Below are positions 48,367-58,344 of a stretch of 64,000 bases of DNA, in pieces. The notes under the pieces are model-generated. The model saw only the letters and a list, made by a program, of their open reading frames with translations, searched no databases and was not told where the DNA came from. The number at the start of each line of letters is the position of its first letter. Positions within the stretch are counted from its first letter, which is position 1. The stretch covers positions 62,001 through 126,000 of the forward strand of contig NZ_JAAKYZ010000001.1 of assembly GCF_015229955.1 (NCBI RefSeq), read 5' to 3'. The stretch comes from Campylobacter concisus. Lineage in GTDB: Bacteria; Campylobacterota; Campylobacteria; Campylobacterales; Campylobacteraceae. Made by a program: the position numbers and the translations under genes.

Positions 48367-49080
48367 CTAGTCTTTAAACTCGTGTGAGATGACTGGAGAA
48401 AATTCCTCCCAATGAAGCTTGGTTTTAAATGTTGGCATCTTGCTTTGAAATGGCTCTTTCTTAAGTGCCGCCATAGCGACACTATCGCCTTTTGGCTTAG
48501 CTGGTGCTTCTACGTTTAGTATAGAGCGTTCAAGATCGATGAAATCTTTTAAAATAATAGTATATGATTTAAAGAAATTTGCCTCTTTGTGAGCTGAAAG
48601 TAGCTGAGAAAACTCATCTACAAATAAATTTAAAGTCTCGCCAAAGAGCTTATTGCTAATATTTTTTGCATCATCAAACTCATCTTTTAAAAATGTAGCC
48701 ATCGCTAAAAATATAAATCCAACGTAGTCCTCACTATCTTTGCAAAGCTCGCTATCACGTCTATATGGGCTTAGTTTTAAACATTCAATAACCCTAAGCC
48801 TAGCTGCTCCGTTATCTCTGCCCTCTTCATAAAATGAGGCACTTAAAGGGATATTTGTAAAGCCAAAAAGAACGTCATTTTGTTCTTTTGAAAATTCTTC
48901 AAAGCTAAATTTATCTAAATTTTTAAACGCAGCATCACTATCCTCGCTCAAAGGATTTGCGCTTAAGTATCTTAACTGCTCTTTCCACCTTGAAAATTTC
49001 TCATCATTTGTGTAAAAAAACATAGGATATGCTAGAAATTCGTAAAAATATGATCTTGCTTTTATGATGTTTTTATCCAT
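48367..49080 (-). CDS. TorD/DmsD-like maturation chaperone
   Basis: This 237-residue all-helical protein has the TorD-family start 'ARSYFYEFLAYPMFF', the central 'FGFTNIPLSASFYEEGRDNG' and 'YVGFIFLAMATFL'. TorD-type chaperones bind the Tat signal of a molybdoenzyme until its cofactor is inserted. Here the client is probably FdhA, encoded 6 kb away and with a Tat signal. It overlaps the polyferredoxin gene upstream by eight bases. Similar genes accompany fdhA in C. jejuni. Confidence 0.85.
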   Translation of the reverse strand: MDKNIIKARSYFYEFLAYPMFFYTNDEKFSRWKEQLRYLSANPLSEDSDAAFKNLDKFSFEEFSKEQNDVLFGFTNIPLSASFYEEGRDNGAARLRVIECLKLSPYRRDSELCKDSEDYVGFIFLAMATFLKDEFDDAKNISNKLFGETLNLFVDEFSQLLSAHKEANFFKSYTIILKDFIDLERSILNVEAPAKPKGDSVAMAALKKEPFQSKMPTFKTKLHWEEFSPVISHEFKD

Positions 49081-50746
49081 TTAATAAATCCTCTTTCATC
49101 GCGTTTATTTGGGCTTGAACCATTAGTTTGGCCTTACAGTCAGCACAGCAGTAAAGCGCTTTTATCTTGACCCTATCGTTACCAAATCTTGGTTGCATTA
49201 TAGTTGCGATCTTTTCGACCGCTTTTTTAGTCGCAAACTCTTTTCCGCACTCAACACAGGCAAAAAGCTCATCTCGTGCTAGCTCATTATATGTAAAAAA
49301 CCCAGGCTTAAGAGAAATTTTTCCAACTTCAAGGCTTATGGTATCTTTTTCAGCACAGCTTAGTTCGCAGTATCCGCAAGCTGTACAGACGCTTGGATTA
49401 AATAAAATCGAATTTGTCTTTTTATCAGCCACTAGCGCGCTTACGTTACAAGCGCCAACGCAACTTAGACAAAGTGTACAGCTATCAGTGTTTATCTTGA
49501 CATCGCCGTATCTTATCATCTCGCCGCTTTTTACTACGCCAAGATCTTCGCTACCTACTAAAAACTCGAGCCTTTTTGCAAAAATTTCTCTTTTTGGTAA
49601 GGCATATTCGTTTATCGTGTGTTGTGAGTCAGCTATAAATTTTGCTTTTTTGAGTGATTCTTCAAGCTCGTTTTTATCTTTAGCGTGATAGATCGCCATC
49701 TCTTTAAATTTAAGCTCATAAATTTGATTTAAGATGCTAATGGCGTCTTTTTCGCCTTTGCCAAGAGTTTTGCTAAATAAAATCACACTCGCACCACTTT
49801 CTTGAAGCAATGTAAGAAGATGCGCTTGATTTAACATATGCGGTGCTGATATAAAAAAAGGCAAGACATTTTCAGGTAGGCTTATATTTAGCTCGTCTAA
49901 ATTTGTTTCATTAGAGATTATTAGTGGAATTTTACCTTTGTAAAGTTTGGCAATAGTAGCAAATGAGTTTTGTGGCATAAGTGTAGAGTCAAGAGATCCG
50001 CTAGGGCAGACGCTAATGCAGTTACCACAATTTACACAATCGATTTGTGAGAAAACAAGATGCTTTGTCTCGTCTTCTTTTAAAATGGCCACAGTTGGAC
50101 AAACATCGACACAGCGTCCACAAATTTCATTTCTTCGCTCATGGTATTGACAGATCGAAGAATCGTATTGAGTTAGGCTTTTGTACTTAAATTTTGGAGT
50201 TTTTTCATTTAAAATTTTAAGAACAGCTTTATCTTCTAGCCCAGCTATCTCGTAACAGCCGCTTTGCTTTAGCATATAATCCCTTGCGTTTTCAACCAAG
50301 AAAAAGTCACAATCGACCTCAAATTCGTCATTTGCTCTAAGTATCAAAACGCTAAGCTCGCCAGCTGCGCCATAAATAAATTTCACTTCAAAATGCGTTA
50401 ATTCAATGACTTTATAGCCATTTTCTTTTAATAAATTTGCTAACTCCTCACGGCCTGAGTTGCTTACTATTACGACATTTTTGCCGACTTCTTTTTCGTA
50501 ATCAACATCCTTTGCCATGTCAAATGCAGTTGCTCTTGCTTCATAAAGCAAAAGTGTATTTTTAGCTTTTTCTAAGACGCTTGCAGTTGTATTTTTTAGA
50601 TAAAAATTTATCTCAGGTGCGATAATGTTTGCTTTAAGCTTTGGCGAGTTAGAAACTAAATATTCTTCCTTTTCGTTATTTATTTCTATCTGTTCATTTA
50701 GCATTAAAGTATCGTCAAAATCGTTATAAAAGCCAAATTCTTTCAT
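49073..50746 (-). CDS. Multi-cluster 4Fe-4S protein linked to formate dehydrogenase
   Basis: This 557-residue cytosolic protein has four ferredoxin-type cysteine groups: 'CGRCVDVCPT', 'CVNCGNCISVCPS', 'CTLCLSCVGAC' and 'CTACGYCELSC', then two C-terminal CxxC pairs ('CVECG', 'CCADC') that may bind zinc or another cluster. The N-terminal 200 residues include a nucleotide-fold-like stretch ('VVIVSNSGREELANLLKENG'). It would act as an electron carrier or maturation factor; no exact role is known. Start MKEFGFYND follows AGGAGAAATT. It is coupled to the TorD-like gene and divergent from selA. Confidence 0.85.
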   Translation of the reverse strand: MKEFGFYNDFDDTLMLNEQIEINNEKEEYLVSNSPKLKANIIAPEINFYLKNTTASVLEKAKNTLLLYEARATAFDMAKDVDYEKEVGKNVVIVSNSGREELANLLKENGYKVIELTHFEVKFIYGAAGELSVLILRANDEFEVDCDFFLVENARDYMLKQSGCYEIAGLEDKAVLKILNEKTPKFKYKSLTQYDSSICQYHERRNEICGRCVDVCPTVAILKEDETKHLVFSQIDCVNCGNCISVCPSGSLDSTLMPQNSFATIAKLYKGKIPLIISNETNLDELNISLPENVLPFFISAPHMLNQAHLLTLLQESGASVILFSKTLGKGEKDAISILNQIYELKFKEMAIYHAKDKNELEESLKKAKFIADSQHTINEYALPKREIFAKRLEFLVGSEDLGVVKSGEMIRYGDVKINTDSCTLCLSCVGACNVSALVADKKTNSILFNPSVCTACGYCELSCAEKDTISLEVGKISLKPGFFTYNELARDELFACVECGKEFATKKAVEKIATIMQPRFGNDRVKIKALYCCADCKAKLMVQAQINAMKEDLLNG

Positions 50747-50841
50747 AATTTCTCCTATTATCAAAAACAGGCTTATTTTAATATTAATGGGATTAATAGA
50801 CTCTGAATTTTATATGTTCCTTTTTGCTCTAAGGTTTAATT

Positions 50842-50864
50842 TATAATATTTTTTATGTTAAAAT
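50842..50864 (+). promoter_or_regulatory. Promoter region of selA-selB
   Basis: TATAAT (50842-50847) and TAAAAT (50859-50864) are both possible -10 elements in the 154-base gap shared with the divergent polyferredoxin gene. Confidence 0.35.
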
Positions 50865-50900
50865 CATGGCTTGGTAAAACTAACTTACTAGGAGCACGAA

Positions 50901-52226
50901 TTGAGCGATTTAAGAGATATCCCACAAGTTGATAAAATCATAAAAAACGAAGCTTTTTCAGGATTTGATATAAATTTAGTCACATTGCTTGCGAGGCAAA
51001 TTTTAAATGAAGTTAGAGCTAAAATTTTAAATGAAAATGCAAATTTTGCGTTGCAAGAAATAATAGATTTAATCCTAAACGAATATCATAAATTTAATGA
51101 ATCAAGCCTTCAAAGAGTGCTAAATTTAACTGGTGTGACCATTCACACAAACCTTGCTAGAAGTGTCATCGATAAAGAAATTTTAAGTCGTGCAACTCCG
51201 GTAATCACAGGATATTCTAACCTTGAATACAACCTAAAAACAGGCAGTCGCGGCAACAGATATGACTATATCGGTGAGATGATCGCAAGAGCATTTGGTT
51301 TTGAAGATGCCATCATTGTAAATAACAACGCAAGTGCTGTATTTTTAGTGCTAAACACCTTCGCAAAGGGTAGAGAAGTCGTCGTTAGCAGAGGCGAACT
51401 AGTCGAGATCGGCGGTAGTTTTAGAGTACCTGAGGTGATGGTAAATGCGGGCTGCTTTTTGAAAGAGGTTGGCACGACAAACAAAACTAAGCTAAAAGAC
51501 TACGAAGAGGCGATTAGTGAAAATACGGCGATGCTTGTAAAGGTTCATCGCTCAAATTTTGACATTGTGGGCTTTAGCGAAGAGGTTACAGCAAATGAAC
51601 TAAGTAAATTGGCATGCGAGCAAAATTTGATAGATTATTTTGATCTTGGCAGCGGATTTTATGGAAATTTGCCATTTAACTTAGACAAAAATGAGCCAGA
51701 TCTAAAGAATTTAAAAGATGTTTCGCTAGTTAGTTTTAGCGGCGACAAGCTGCTTGGCGCGGTGCAGTGCGGCATCATTGTCGGCAAAAAAGAGCTCATC
51801 GCAAAGCTTAGAAAAAATCAGCTTTTAAGGATGCTTCGTGTCGATAAAGTGATCATCTCGCTTTTGGCTGAGAGCATGAAAGCTTATTTAAATAAAGAAT
51901 TTGAGCTAATCACAACGCAAAAACTGCTTCACAAAAGCGTAAAAGAGCTTGAAAACTTAGCAACTTTTATAAATAAAAATCTAAAAACTCCGCTTGAGAT
52001 AGTTCGTACACAAACCTTTGTAGGAGGCGGTGCGATGCCAAATAAAAAAATTCCAAGTATGGCTTTGGCGGTTAGTGGAGATGCAGTTTTAAATGAGCAA
52101 AAATTTAGGCAAAAAAAGGTGATCGGCCGCATAGAAAATGATAAATTTTTACTTGATTTAAGAACGCTTTTAGATGAAGATGTAAATGGACTAATAAAAA
52201 TAATAAATGAAACGGAAGAAAAATGA
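50901..52226 (+). CDS. selA: L-seryl-tRNA(Sec) selenium transferase
   Basis: This 441-residue PLP enzyme converts Ser-tRNA(Sec) to Sec-tRNA(Sec) with selenophosphate. Motifs: 'LNLTGVTIHTNLARSVI', 'ATPVITGYSNLEYNL', 'VNNNASAVFLVLNTFAKGRE', 'VVSRGELVEIGGSFRVPEVM' and the PLP-lysine site 'VSFSGDKLLGAVQCGIIVG'. It starts at TTG after AGGAGC. It overlaps selB by four bases, the classic selAB operon. With SelD and SelB it makes the UGA codons in selD and fdhA readable. Confidence 0.96.
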   Translation: MSDLRDIPQVDKIIKNEAFSGFDINLVTLLARQILNEVRAKILNENANFALQEIIDLILNEYHKFNESSLQRVLNLTGVTIHTNLARSVIDKEILSRATPVITGYSNLEYNLKTGSRGNRYDYIGEMIARAFGFEDAIIVNNNASAVFLVLNTFAKGREVVVSRGELVEIGGSFRVPEVMVNAGCFLKEVGTTNKTKLKDYEEAISENTAMLVKVHRSNFDIVGFSEEVTANELSKLACEQNLIDYFDLGSGFYGNLPFNLDKNEPDLKNLKDVSLVSFSGDKLLGAVQCGIIVGKKELIAKLRKNQLLRMLRVDKVIISLLAESMKAYLNKEFELITTQKLLHKSVKELENLATFINKNLKTPLEIVRTQTFVGGGAMPNKKIPSMALAVSGDAVLNEQKFRQKKVIGRIENDKFLLDLRTLLDEDVNGLIKIINETEEK

Positions 52227-54043
52227 GTTTAATAATAGGAACAGCAGGGCATATCGACCACGGAAAAACCGCGCTTATAAAGGAGCTAAACGGCTTTGAG
52301 GGGGATAATCTTGAAGAGGAGAAAAAACGTGGCATAACGATTGATCTAAGCTTTTCAAATTTAAGTAAAAATGATGAAAACATCGCATTTATAGACGTGC
52401 CTGGGCATGAAAATCTCATAAAAACGATGATAAGTGGCGCGTATGGCTTTGATGCGTGCTTGTTTGTGGTGGCGGCAAATGACGGCCTTATGCCTCAAAG
52501 CTTGGAGCACCTTGAAATTTTAAATCTCCTTGGTGTGAAGTCTTTGATCGTGGCACTTACAAAGTGTGACCTCGTAGATGAAGCGACTATAAATTTAAGA
52601 AAAAAAGAGATAAGAGATGAAATTTCTAAATTTAAAAACCTACAAATTTTAGAAATTTTTGCCGTTAGTATAAAGGATAAGGCAAGTATCGACGAGCTTA
52701 GAAACTACCTCTTTACGCTAAGAGCTAAAAAGCGCGATGAAGAGGGCGTTTTTAGATACTACATCGATAGGGTTTTTAGCCTAAAAGGTATTGGAAATGT
52801 TGTAACTGGCACCGTTATAGAGGGAAGTGTTAGTAAAAACGAGAAGCTTTTTAACTACGATGCTGGTAAAGAGGTGCTAGTAAGAAGCGTGCAAAGCCAT
52901 GATAAATTTGTAGATAATGCAGGGGTTAGCAGCCGTGTGGCGCTAAATTTGACAGGAATTGAGCTTAATGAGTTAAAAAAAGGGCAGCTACTTAGTAAAA
53001 AAGGCTATTTTAGAGGATTTAGAGAGGTTGATGCGGTCGTAACTGCTAAAAATTTGATTCACTCGCAAAGCGTAACATTTTGCGTGGGCGCTAAAAATGT
53101 GCCTGCAAAGGTGCTAATCCTTAGCCAAAAAGATGATAGCTACTTTGTTACCTTTAAATTTCAAAGCGATATGTTTTTGAAATTTGACGAGGCTTTTGTG
53201 CTCATTTCAGACGCACGCGTGATAGGCGGTGGCAAGATGCTAAATCCTGTGCTTGAGCCACTAAAAAAGGCTGGCAAAATTCTCTTTTTGGCTGCACTTT
53301 TAAAGCATGATTTTGTTGGGGCATTTTCTATCTTAAAAGAAGCCCACAAAAATGGCTTTGGCATCATCTCGTCTTATCAAAGATTTGGACTAAGTCACGA
53401 AGAGGCCATAAATGTGGCTAAAAAAGTCTCAAACGTCTTTGTCGATGAAAAAGCTTTAAATATCTACGATTTAAGTGCGGTTGAGCGGATAAAGTCTGTG
53501 GTTAAATTTATGATAGAAAAGAACGAATTTGCCGTTTTCTCAGCTCAAAGTATAAGCTTAAAGCTTGCTTGGGCTAGTCAAAATTTGGCTCAAAAAGCAC
53601 TTGATGAGCTTGAAAGTATAAACTTAATCTCTAAAAATGATGGCGTCTATACAAAAAATGGCGTTGATATAAGCAAACTAAAAGTAAGGCTTGAAGAGAA
53701 AATTTATGAAATTTTAGAAAACGGAAAGCTAGCTCCAACGGCGCCTTATAATATATATGATGAGCTGGAAATAGATAGGCTAAGTGGCGATAATGCCCTT
53801 AAAAAACTAACTGCAATGGGTAGAGTTGTAAGGCTGGAGCATAACCTTTTCATCACTAGAAATTCGCTAAAAATGGCACTTGATAAGCTAAGAGAGATCA
53901 TCAAAAATCAAGGCTTTGTAAATGTCACAAACGCCAAGGATGCACTAAATTTAAGTAGAAAATATGTAATCGCTTATCTTGAGCAACTTGACCTTGAGAG
54001 TGACATAATGAAGCAAGGAAATGATAGGGTTTTTCGCAGTTAG
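52223..54043 (+). CDS. selB: Selenocysteine-specific elongation factor
   Basis: This 606-residue GTPase delivers Sec-tRNA to UGA codons followed by a SECIS hairpin. G motifs: 'GTAGHIDHGKTALIKEL' (G1), 'RGITIDLSFS' (G2), 'DVPGHENLIKTM' (G3) and 'ALTKCDLVD' (G4). Domains 2-3 follow ('FSLKGIGNVVTGTVIEGSV'). The C-terminal 250 residues form winged-helix modules that grip the SECIS RNA, ending in 'LSRKYVIAYLEQLDLESDIM'. It is coupled to selA. Confidence 0.96.
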   Translation: MSLIIGTAGHIDHGKTALIKELNGFEGDNLEEEKKRGITIDLSFSNLSKNDENIAFIDVPGHENLIKTMISGAYGFDACLFVVAANDGLMPQSLEHLEILNLLGVKSLIVALTKCDLVDEATINLRKKEIRDEISKFKNLQILEIFAVSIKDKASIDELRNYLFTLRAKKRDEEGVFRYYIDRVFSLKGIGNVVTGTVIEGSVSKNEKLFNYDAGKEVLVRSVQSHDKFVDNAGVSSRVALNLTGIELNELKKGQLLSKKGYFRGFREVDAVVTAKNLIHSQSVTFCVGAKNVPAKVLILSQKDDSYFVTFKFQSDMFLKFDEAFVLISDARVIGGGKMLNPVLEPLKKAGKILFLAALLKHDFVGAFSILKEAHKNGFGIISSYQRFGLSHEEAINVAKKVSNVFVDEKALNIYDLSAVERIKSVVKFMIEKNEFAVFSAQSISLKLAWASQNLAQKALDELESINLISKNDGVYTKNGVDISKLKVRLEEKIYEILENGKLAPTAPYNIYDELEIDRLSGDNALKKLTAMGRVVRLEHNLFITRNSLKMALDKLREIIKNQGFVNVTNAKDALNLSRKYVIAYLEQLDLESDIMKQGNDRVFRS

Positions 54044-54064
54044 TATTCATTTACAAAAAGCAAA

Positions 54065-54070
54065 TATAAT
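54065..54070 (+). promoter_or_regulatory. -10 element of the thioredoxin-fold gene
   Basis: TATAAT lies 27 bases before the ATG in the 53-base gap after selB, so the gene can be expressed apart from selAB. Confidence 0.45.
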
Positions 54071-54096
54071 CCGCCAAATTTTTTAAAAGGAAAAAA

Positions 54097-54837
54097 ATGA
54101 AAAAAGTGGTTTTGGCCTCAATATTAGCAGCAACTAGCCTAATGGCAGCTAGTAATAAGCAAATAGAAGATTTTTACTCAGAAGTTTTTAAAAATCAAAA
54201 TATCGAAGATGTTAATGTGAAAGTCGTAGAGCGCACTAAAATTTTAGATGATATAGAAAAAGTAAGCTTAAAATTTAGCAAAGGGGATATGTCTCAAGAA
54301 GATGTGACTTTTGTTAAGGGTGATCTTATGTTTCCTGATGTTGTAAATTTAAAGGAGCAAAAGTCTTATTTGGCTGAAGAAAAAAAGGTAATCGCAGAAA
54401 AAGCAGCACTTGATTTAGTAAAATCACTAGCTAAAATTTATAAAAATGAAGACAAGGCAAATGTTATAACTCTTGGCAATGATAGCAAGAAGCCAACTCT
54501 TATTATGTTTTCAGATCCTGAATGCCCATATTGTAGAGCCGAGCTAGCAAAGATAGAAACTACGCTAAAAGACAATAACGTTGAAATCATCCTAACTCCA
54601 GTGCATGAACTATCGTCTTTGCAAAAAAGTGCTTTGATCTATAAAGATATAAAAAATGCAAAAAGTGATAGCGATAAGGTTAAAATTTTAAGAAAGTATT
54701 TCTCTGAAGATTATAACGTAGATGAAAAAAATGTTAGCAAAGAAGAGAGCGACAAGATCGATACTTTACGTAAAAAATATTTCTCAGCTGGCGTTAGATC
54801 AGTGCCATTTATAATAAATAAAAGTGATTTAAAATAA
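54097..54837 (+). CDS. Periplasmic DsbC/DsbG-like thioredoxin-fold protein
   Basis: This 246-residue protein has a signal peptide (MKKVVLASILAATSLMA), a DsbC-type N-terminal region and a thioredoxin domain with active site 'DPECPYCRAELAKIE' (CPYC at 143-146) and a cis-Pro in 'VRSVPFIINK'. It would form or isomerise disulfides, or handle thiol chemistry in the periplasm. It is placed between selB and the fdh operon, which suggests a possible role in formate dehydrogenase maturation, but it has its own promoter and terminator. That link is inference. Confidence 0.87.
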   Translation: MKKVVLASILAATSLMAASNKQIEDFYSEVFKNQNIEDVNVKVVERTKILDDIEKVSLKFSKGDMSQEDVTFVKGDLMFPDVVNLKEQKSYLAEEKKVIAEKAALDLVKSLAKIYKNEDKANVITLGNDSKKPTLIMFSDPECPYCRAELAKIETTLKDNNVEIILTPVHELSSLQKSALIYKDIKNAKSDSDKVKILRKYFSEDYNVDEKNVSKEESDKIDTLRKKYFSAGVRSVPFIINKSDLK

Positions 54838-54841
54838 TCTT

Positions 54842-54867
54842 TTCTAGGGATCTCTCCCTAGAATTTA
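54842..54867 (+). terminator. Terminator of the thioredoxin-fold gene
   Basis: Nine-base perfect arms TTCTAGGGA and TCCCTAGAA around TCTC, followed by TTTATAC. Confidence 0.75.
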
Positions 54868-55139
54868 TACTTTAAATTAGCTTTTCTCTCAAAATTCATA
54901 AAAGTTAAAATATTAAATATATTTTCTTATATTTTTAACAATAACTTAACATATTTAATTAAAGCTTTATATTTACTTTGATTATCTTGCAATTATGCTA
55001 AATTTGCAGAGTTTAAATCTAGGCTATAAAAAGCCCTGAAATAGGCCTTGCAATATTTTAGAATTTCTAAAGTTGCAAATTATGAAGACCAATCAAACCA
55101 AATTCTCAAATTTTTAAGTTTGAGAGCTAAGGAGAAAAA
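54868..55139. other. Long AT-rich leader of the fdh operon
   Basis: About 270 bases without a gene. The first part is almost pure AT, and the second holds short GC-containing words (aggctataaaaagcc) that could fold weakly. It most likely contains the fdh promoter and any regulatory sites. I cannot point to a specific -10 or operator with confidence. Confidence 0.45.
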
Positions 55140-55346
55140 ATGCAAGGATCAAGAAGAGATTTTCTAAAAAAATCTCTAAAAGTCAGTGCTGCCGGCGGTG
55201 TACTCGCGGTCTCAGCCGTAGCAAAAGTGACTAGTGACGACTTAGCTCCTGATGACAATGGCGTCGTCGTTGGTAAGTCAAACAAAAAAGAGGTGCTTTA
55301 TAAAAAAAGCAAGAACTGGGAAACCTACTATAAAATCGCATACTAA
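55140..55346 (+). CDS. Formate dehydrogenase region Tat-leader protein
   Basis: This 68-residue protein is mostly a twin-arginine signal (SRRDFLKKSLKVSAAGG) followed by about 40 residues, with 'SKNWETYYKIAY' at the end. It matches the small 'formate dehydrogenase region TAT target' type found directly before fdhA in Campylobacter and relatives. Its function is unknown; it may be a small subunit or an assembly helper exported with FdhA. The AAGGAG site and the position 11 bases before fdhA make it the first gene of the fdh operon. Confidence 0.87.
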   Translation: MQGSRRDFLKKSLKVSAAGGVLAVSAVAKVTSDDLAPDDNGVVVGKSNKKEVLYKKSKNWETYYKIAY

Positions 55347-55357
55347 GGGAGAAAACC

Positions 55358-58333
55358 ATGAGTGATGCACGTATAGGAAGACGTTCATTTTTAAAGCTAG
55401 CCGCACTTGGTGCTGGAAGCACAATGGCTTTTGGAGAAAATGAAACGATAAGAAAAGCAAGTGATGAGGAGATAAAAAATCCTTTCCCTGGCTCAAAAAA
55501 GGTTAGAACGATTTGTTCTATTTGCTCAGCAGGCTGTGGTATCGAGGCTGAGGTAAAAGATGGTGTTTGGGTTCGTCAAGATATGGCGATGCATCATCCG
55601 ATATCTCAGGGCTCACACTGCTCAAAAGGTATCGATCAGATCGACCTTACACACAGCAAACAACGCATCAAATATCCTATGAAAAAAGTTGATGGTAAAT
55701 GGCAAAGAATTTCATGGGATCAAGCTGTAAACGAGATCGGCGATAAGATGCTTCAGATCCGCAAAGAAGATGGCCCTGATAGTGTTGTTTTCTTAGGATC
55801 GGCTAAATTTAATAATGAGCAAGCATATTACTTTAGAAAATTTTGTGCATTTTGGGGTACAAACAGTAACGATCACGTAGCAAGAATTTGACATAGCGCA
55901 ACAGTCGCCGGTGTGGCGAATACTTGGGGTTATGGCGCGATGACAAACCACTTTGGAGATATGGCTGCAAACTCAAAATGTATATTTATCATTGGAGCAA
56001 ACCCAGCTGTGGCAAACCCAGTTGGTGGCATGAAGCACACTTTACAAGCAAAAGATAGAAACAATGCAAAAGTAATTGTAGCTGATCCAAATTTTACAAA
56101 GACAGCTGCACATGCTGATCTTTATTTGAGACAAAGATCAGGAACTGATATTGCACTTGTTTATGGTCTTATTCACATCATTCTTAAAAATGGCTGGGAA
56201 GATAAAGAATTTATAGAAAATAGAACTTATGGTATTGATGAGATAAGAAAAGAGGCTGAGCACTGGACACCAGAGGTTACATCTGATGTTACTGGAGTAC
56301 CAGTTGATAAGCTACTAAAAGCTGCAGATATCCTAGCTCATACAAAACCGGGTACTGTTGTTTGGGCACTTGGCATTACTCAACACTCAGTTGGTACATC
56401 AAATACAAGAATTTTACCTATCCTTCAACTAATTCTAGGAAATATGGGTAAAGCAGGTGGTGGCTGTAATATCATTCGTGGTCACGACAATGTTCAAGGC
56501 TCAACTGATATGTGTAACCTTTCAGATAGCTTGCCAATGTATTATGGCTTAACTGATGCAGCATGGAAATATTACTGCAAAGGCTGGGGCGTTGATTATG
56601 ATGAATTTATTAAACGCTTTGCGGTCTCAACAAAAGAGCCAAAACAAGGCGGCACTCCTGTTAAAAACACAGTCTTTGAAGAGTATTATTACCACGACCC
56701 TAAACATCCAGAAGATAGGAACTGGAGAAACGAAAAAGGCTGGTCACTTTCAAAATGGTGGCAAGGCGTCTTGAAAGAGGAGAATACATTTAGTAGTGGT
56801 GCATTGAGAGTTCTTTGGGTTCAAGGAACTGGTCTAACATCTATGGCGCACTTAGCTAAAATCCAAGAAGCAGCTTCAAAACTAGATATGATCGTTGTAG
56901 CTGAACCATTTGTAAATGAAATTTCTATCCTTTCAGACAGAAAAGATGGCGTTTATATCTTGCCAGTAGCAACTGCATTTGAAAATGAAGGTCACCTAAG
57001 TGCTACAAACCGCTCAGGACAATGGAGAACAAAAGTTGTTGATCCACTTTATGAGAGCAAGGGCGATCACGAAGTAATGTTCTTATTTGCTAAGAAATTT
57101 GGCTTTTACGATGAATACGTAAGAGGCATGAAAATGGGTATCGTAGATCATGAAATAAAACAAGTAAAAGATGATTTTGTATGGCCTGATGATGCGACAA
57201 ATGAGATAGCAAGAATTGGAAATTCTATAGGTTATGGTGGTAGAACAGCCGAGATGTTTAGACGCCATCAAGCAAACTGGGATAAATTTGATCCAGATAC
57301 GTTAATAGGTATTGGTGGTGAAGTCAAAGGCGAATATTACGGTAAACCATGGCCAGCATGGGATGAAAAACACCCTGGAACACCAATACTATATGATATG
57401 AGCAAGCCTTATGTTGAAGGTGGTTCAGGCTTTAGAAATCGCTTTGGTCTAGAGCATAATGGCGTTAGTCAGCTAGCTAGCGAAGAGACAACACTTGTTG
57501 GCTCAGCTATAAAAGGTGGCTATCCACAAATCACAAAAGAGAATATAGAAAAAGTCTTAGGTATAACTCTAACTGAAGAAGAGAAAGCTAAGATGGGACC
57601 AAGCTGGAGTATGGATTATAGTGGTATTATCTTTGAAAAATGTCGCGAAAAAGGTGTTGTACCTTATGGTAATGCAAGAGCAAGAGCTATCGTTTGGGAA
57701 TTCCTCGATCCTATTCCAAAACATAGAGAGCCTGTTCACTCACCACGCTGGGATCTTGTTCAAAAGTATCCGACATTTGAAGATCAAGCTAGAAATTTCC
57801 GTGTTTCTACTAAGTTTAAGTCAGAGCAACAAGCAAAAGATTGGTCGAAAGAGTTCCCTATCGTGTTTAGCACGCAACGCGTCGTAAACTTAAGTGGTGC
57901 AGGAATGATCGAAAGAACTAGTAAATATCTATCAGCTATTACACCAGAGATGTTTGCTAATGTTAATCCAGAGCTAGCTTTAAAATACGGCATAAAAGAT
58001 CGCGATATGATGTGGATTCACAGCCCACAAGGCACAAAGATCAAAGTAAGATGCTATCACAGCCAGATGGTAACTCCAGATAGAATTTGTATGCCATACA
58101 ACTTCGCTGGTATTATGCAAGGCGTTGATCTTTCAGCTCGCTATCCAGAGGGCACTAAGCCTTATGTTATCGGCGAGAGCTTTAACACAGTTACTAACTA
58201 CGGATTTGACCCAGTTACTCAAATTTCAGAGTTTAACGCAGGCCTTTGCCGTATAGAAAAAGCTGAGGAAAATACATTTAAAACATCGTTTTTCCATGAA
58301 TATGGCGAGAGAGACGCCATGGGTAAAGAGTAA
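55358..58333 (+). CDS. fdhA: Formate dehydrogenase catalytic subunit with UGA-selenocysteine
   Basis: This 991-residue molybdopterin enzyme oxidises formate in the periplasm. It begins with a Tat signal (IGRRSFLKLAALGAG), then a 4Fe-4S site (Cys53, 56, 60 and 88; 'CSICSAGCG' and 'GSHCSKG'). Codon 178 is TGA (55889-55891), inside 'DHVARI-U-HSATVAGVANTW', the position of the Mo-coordinating Sec of FdhF/FdnG. The frame then runs open to 58333 with 'GAMTNHFGDMAANSKCIFII', 'HDNVQGSTDMCNLSDSLPMY' and the C-terminal molybdopterin dinucleotide-binding domain. A SECIS-like hairpin follows the TGA. The operon is Tat-leader gene, fdhA, fdhB. A finder unaware of Sec would split it in two. Confidence 0.97.
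55905..55919 (+). promoter_or_regulatory. SECIS-like hairpin in fdhA
   Basis: Five-base arms TCGCC and GGCGA enclose a loop GGTGT, starting 13 bases after the in-frame TGA. The size and G-G-U loop are close to the minimal SECIS of E. coli fdhF. Confidence 0.8.
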
Positions 58334-58344
58334 GGAGGAATAAA

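Noticed and set aside
49167-49688. A 173-codon plus-strand frame inside the polyferredoxin gene
   Set aside because: It is antisense to a gene with clear ferredoxin motifs, and its product is Ser/Leu-rich without family features.
54838-55139. A possible tRNA-Sec (selC) gene near selAB or fdhA
   Set aside because: I searched the intergenic stretches by eye for a long tRNA-like fold with a T-loop and found none; selC is probably elsewhere.
55889-55891. TGA in fdhA as a nonsense mutation splitting the gene
   Set aside because: It falls at the conserved Sec position, is followed by a hairpin, and selA, selB and selD are all in the window.
57621-57887. An 88-codon frame inside fdhA
   Set aside because: It is an out-of-frame shadow within a highly conserved enzyme.
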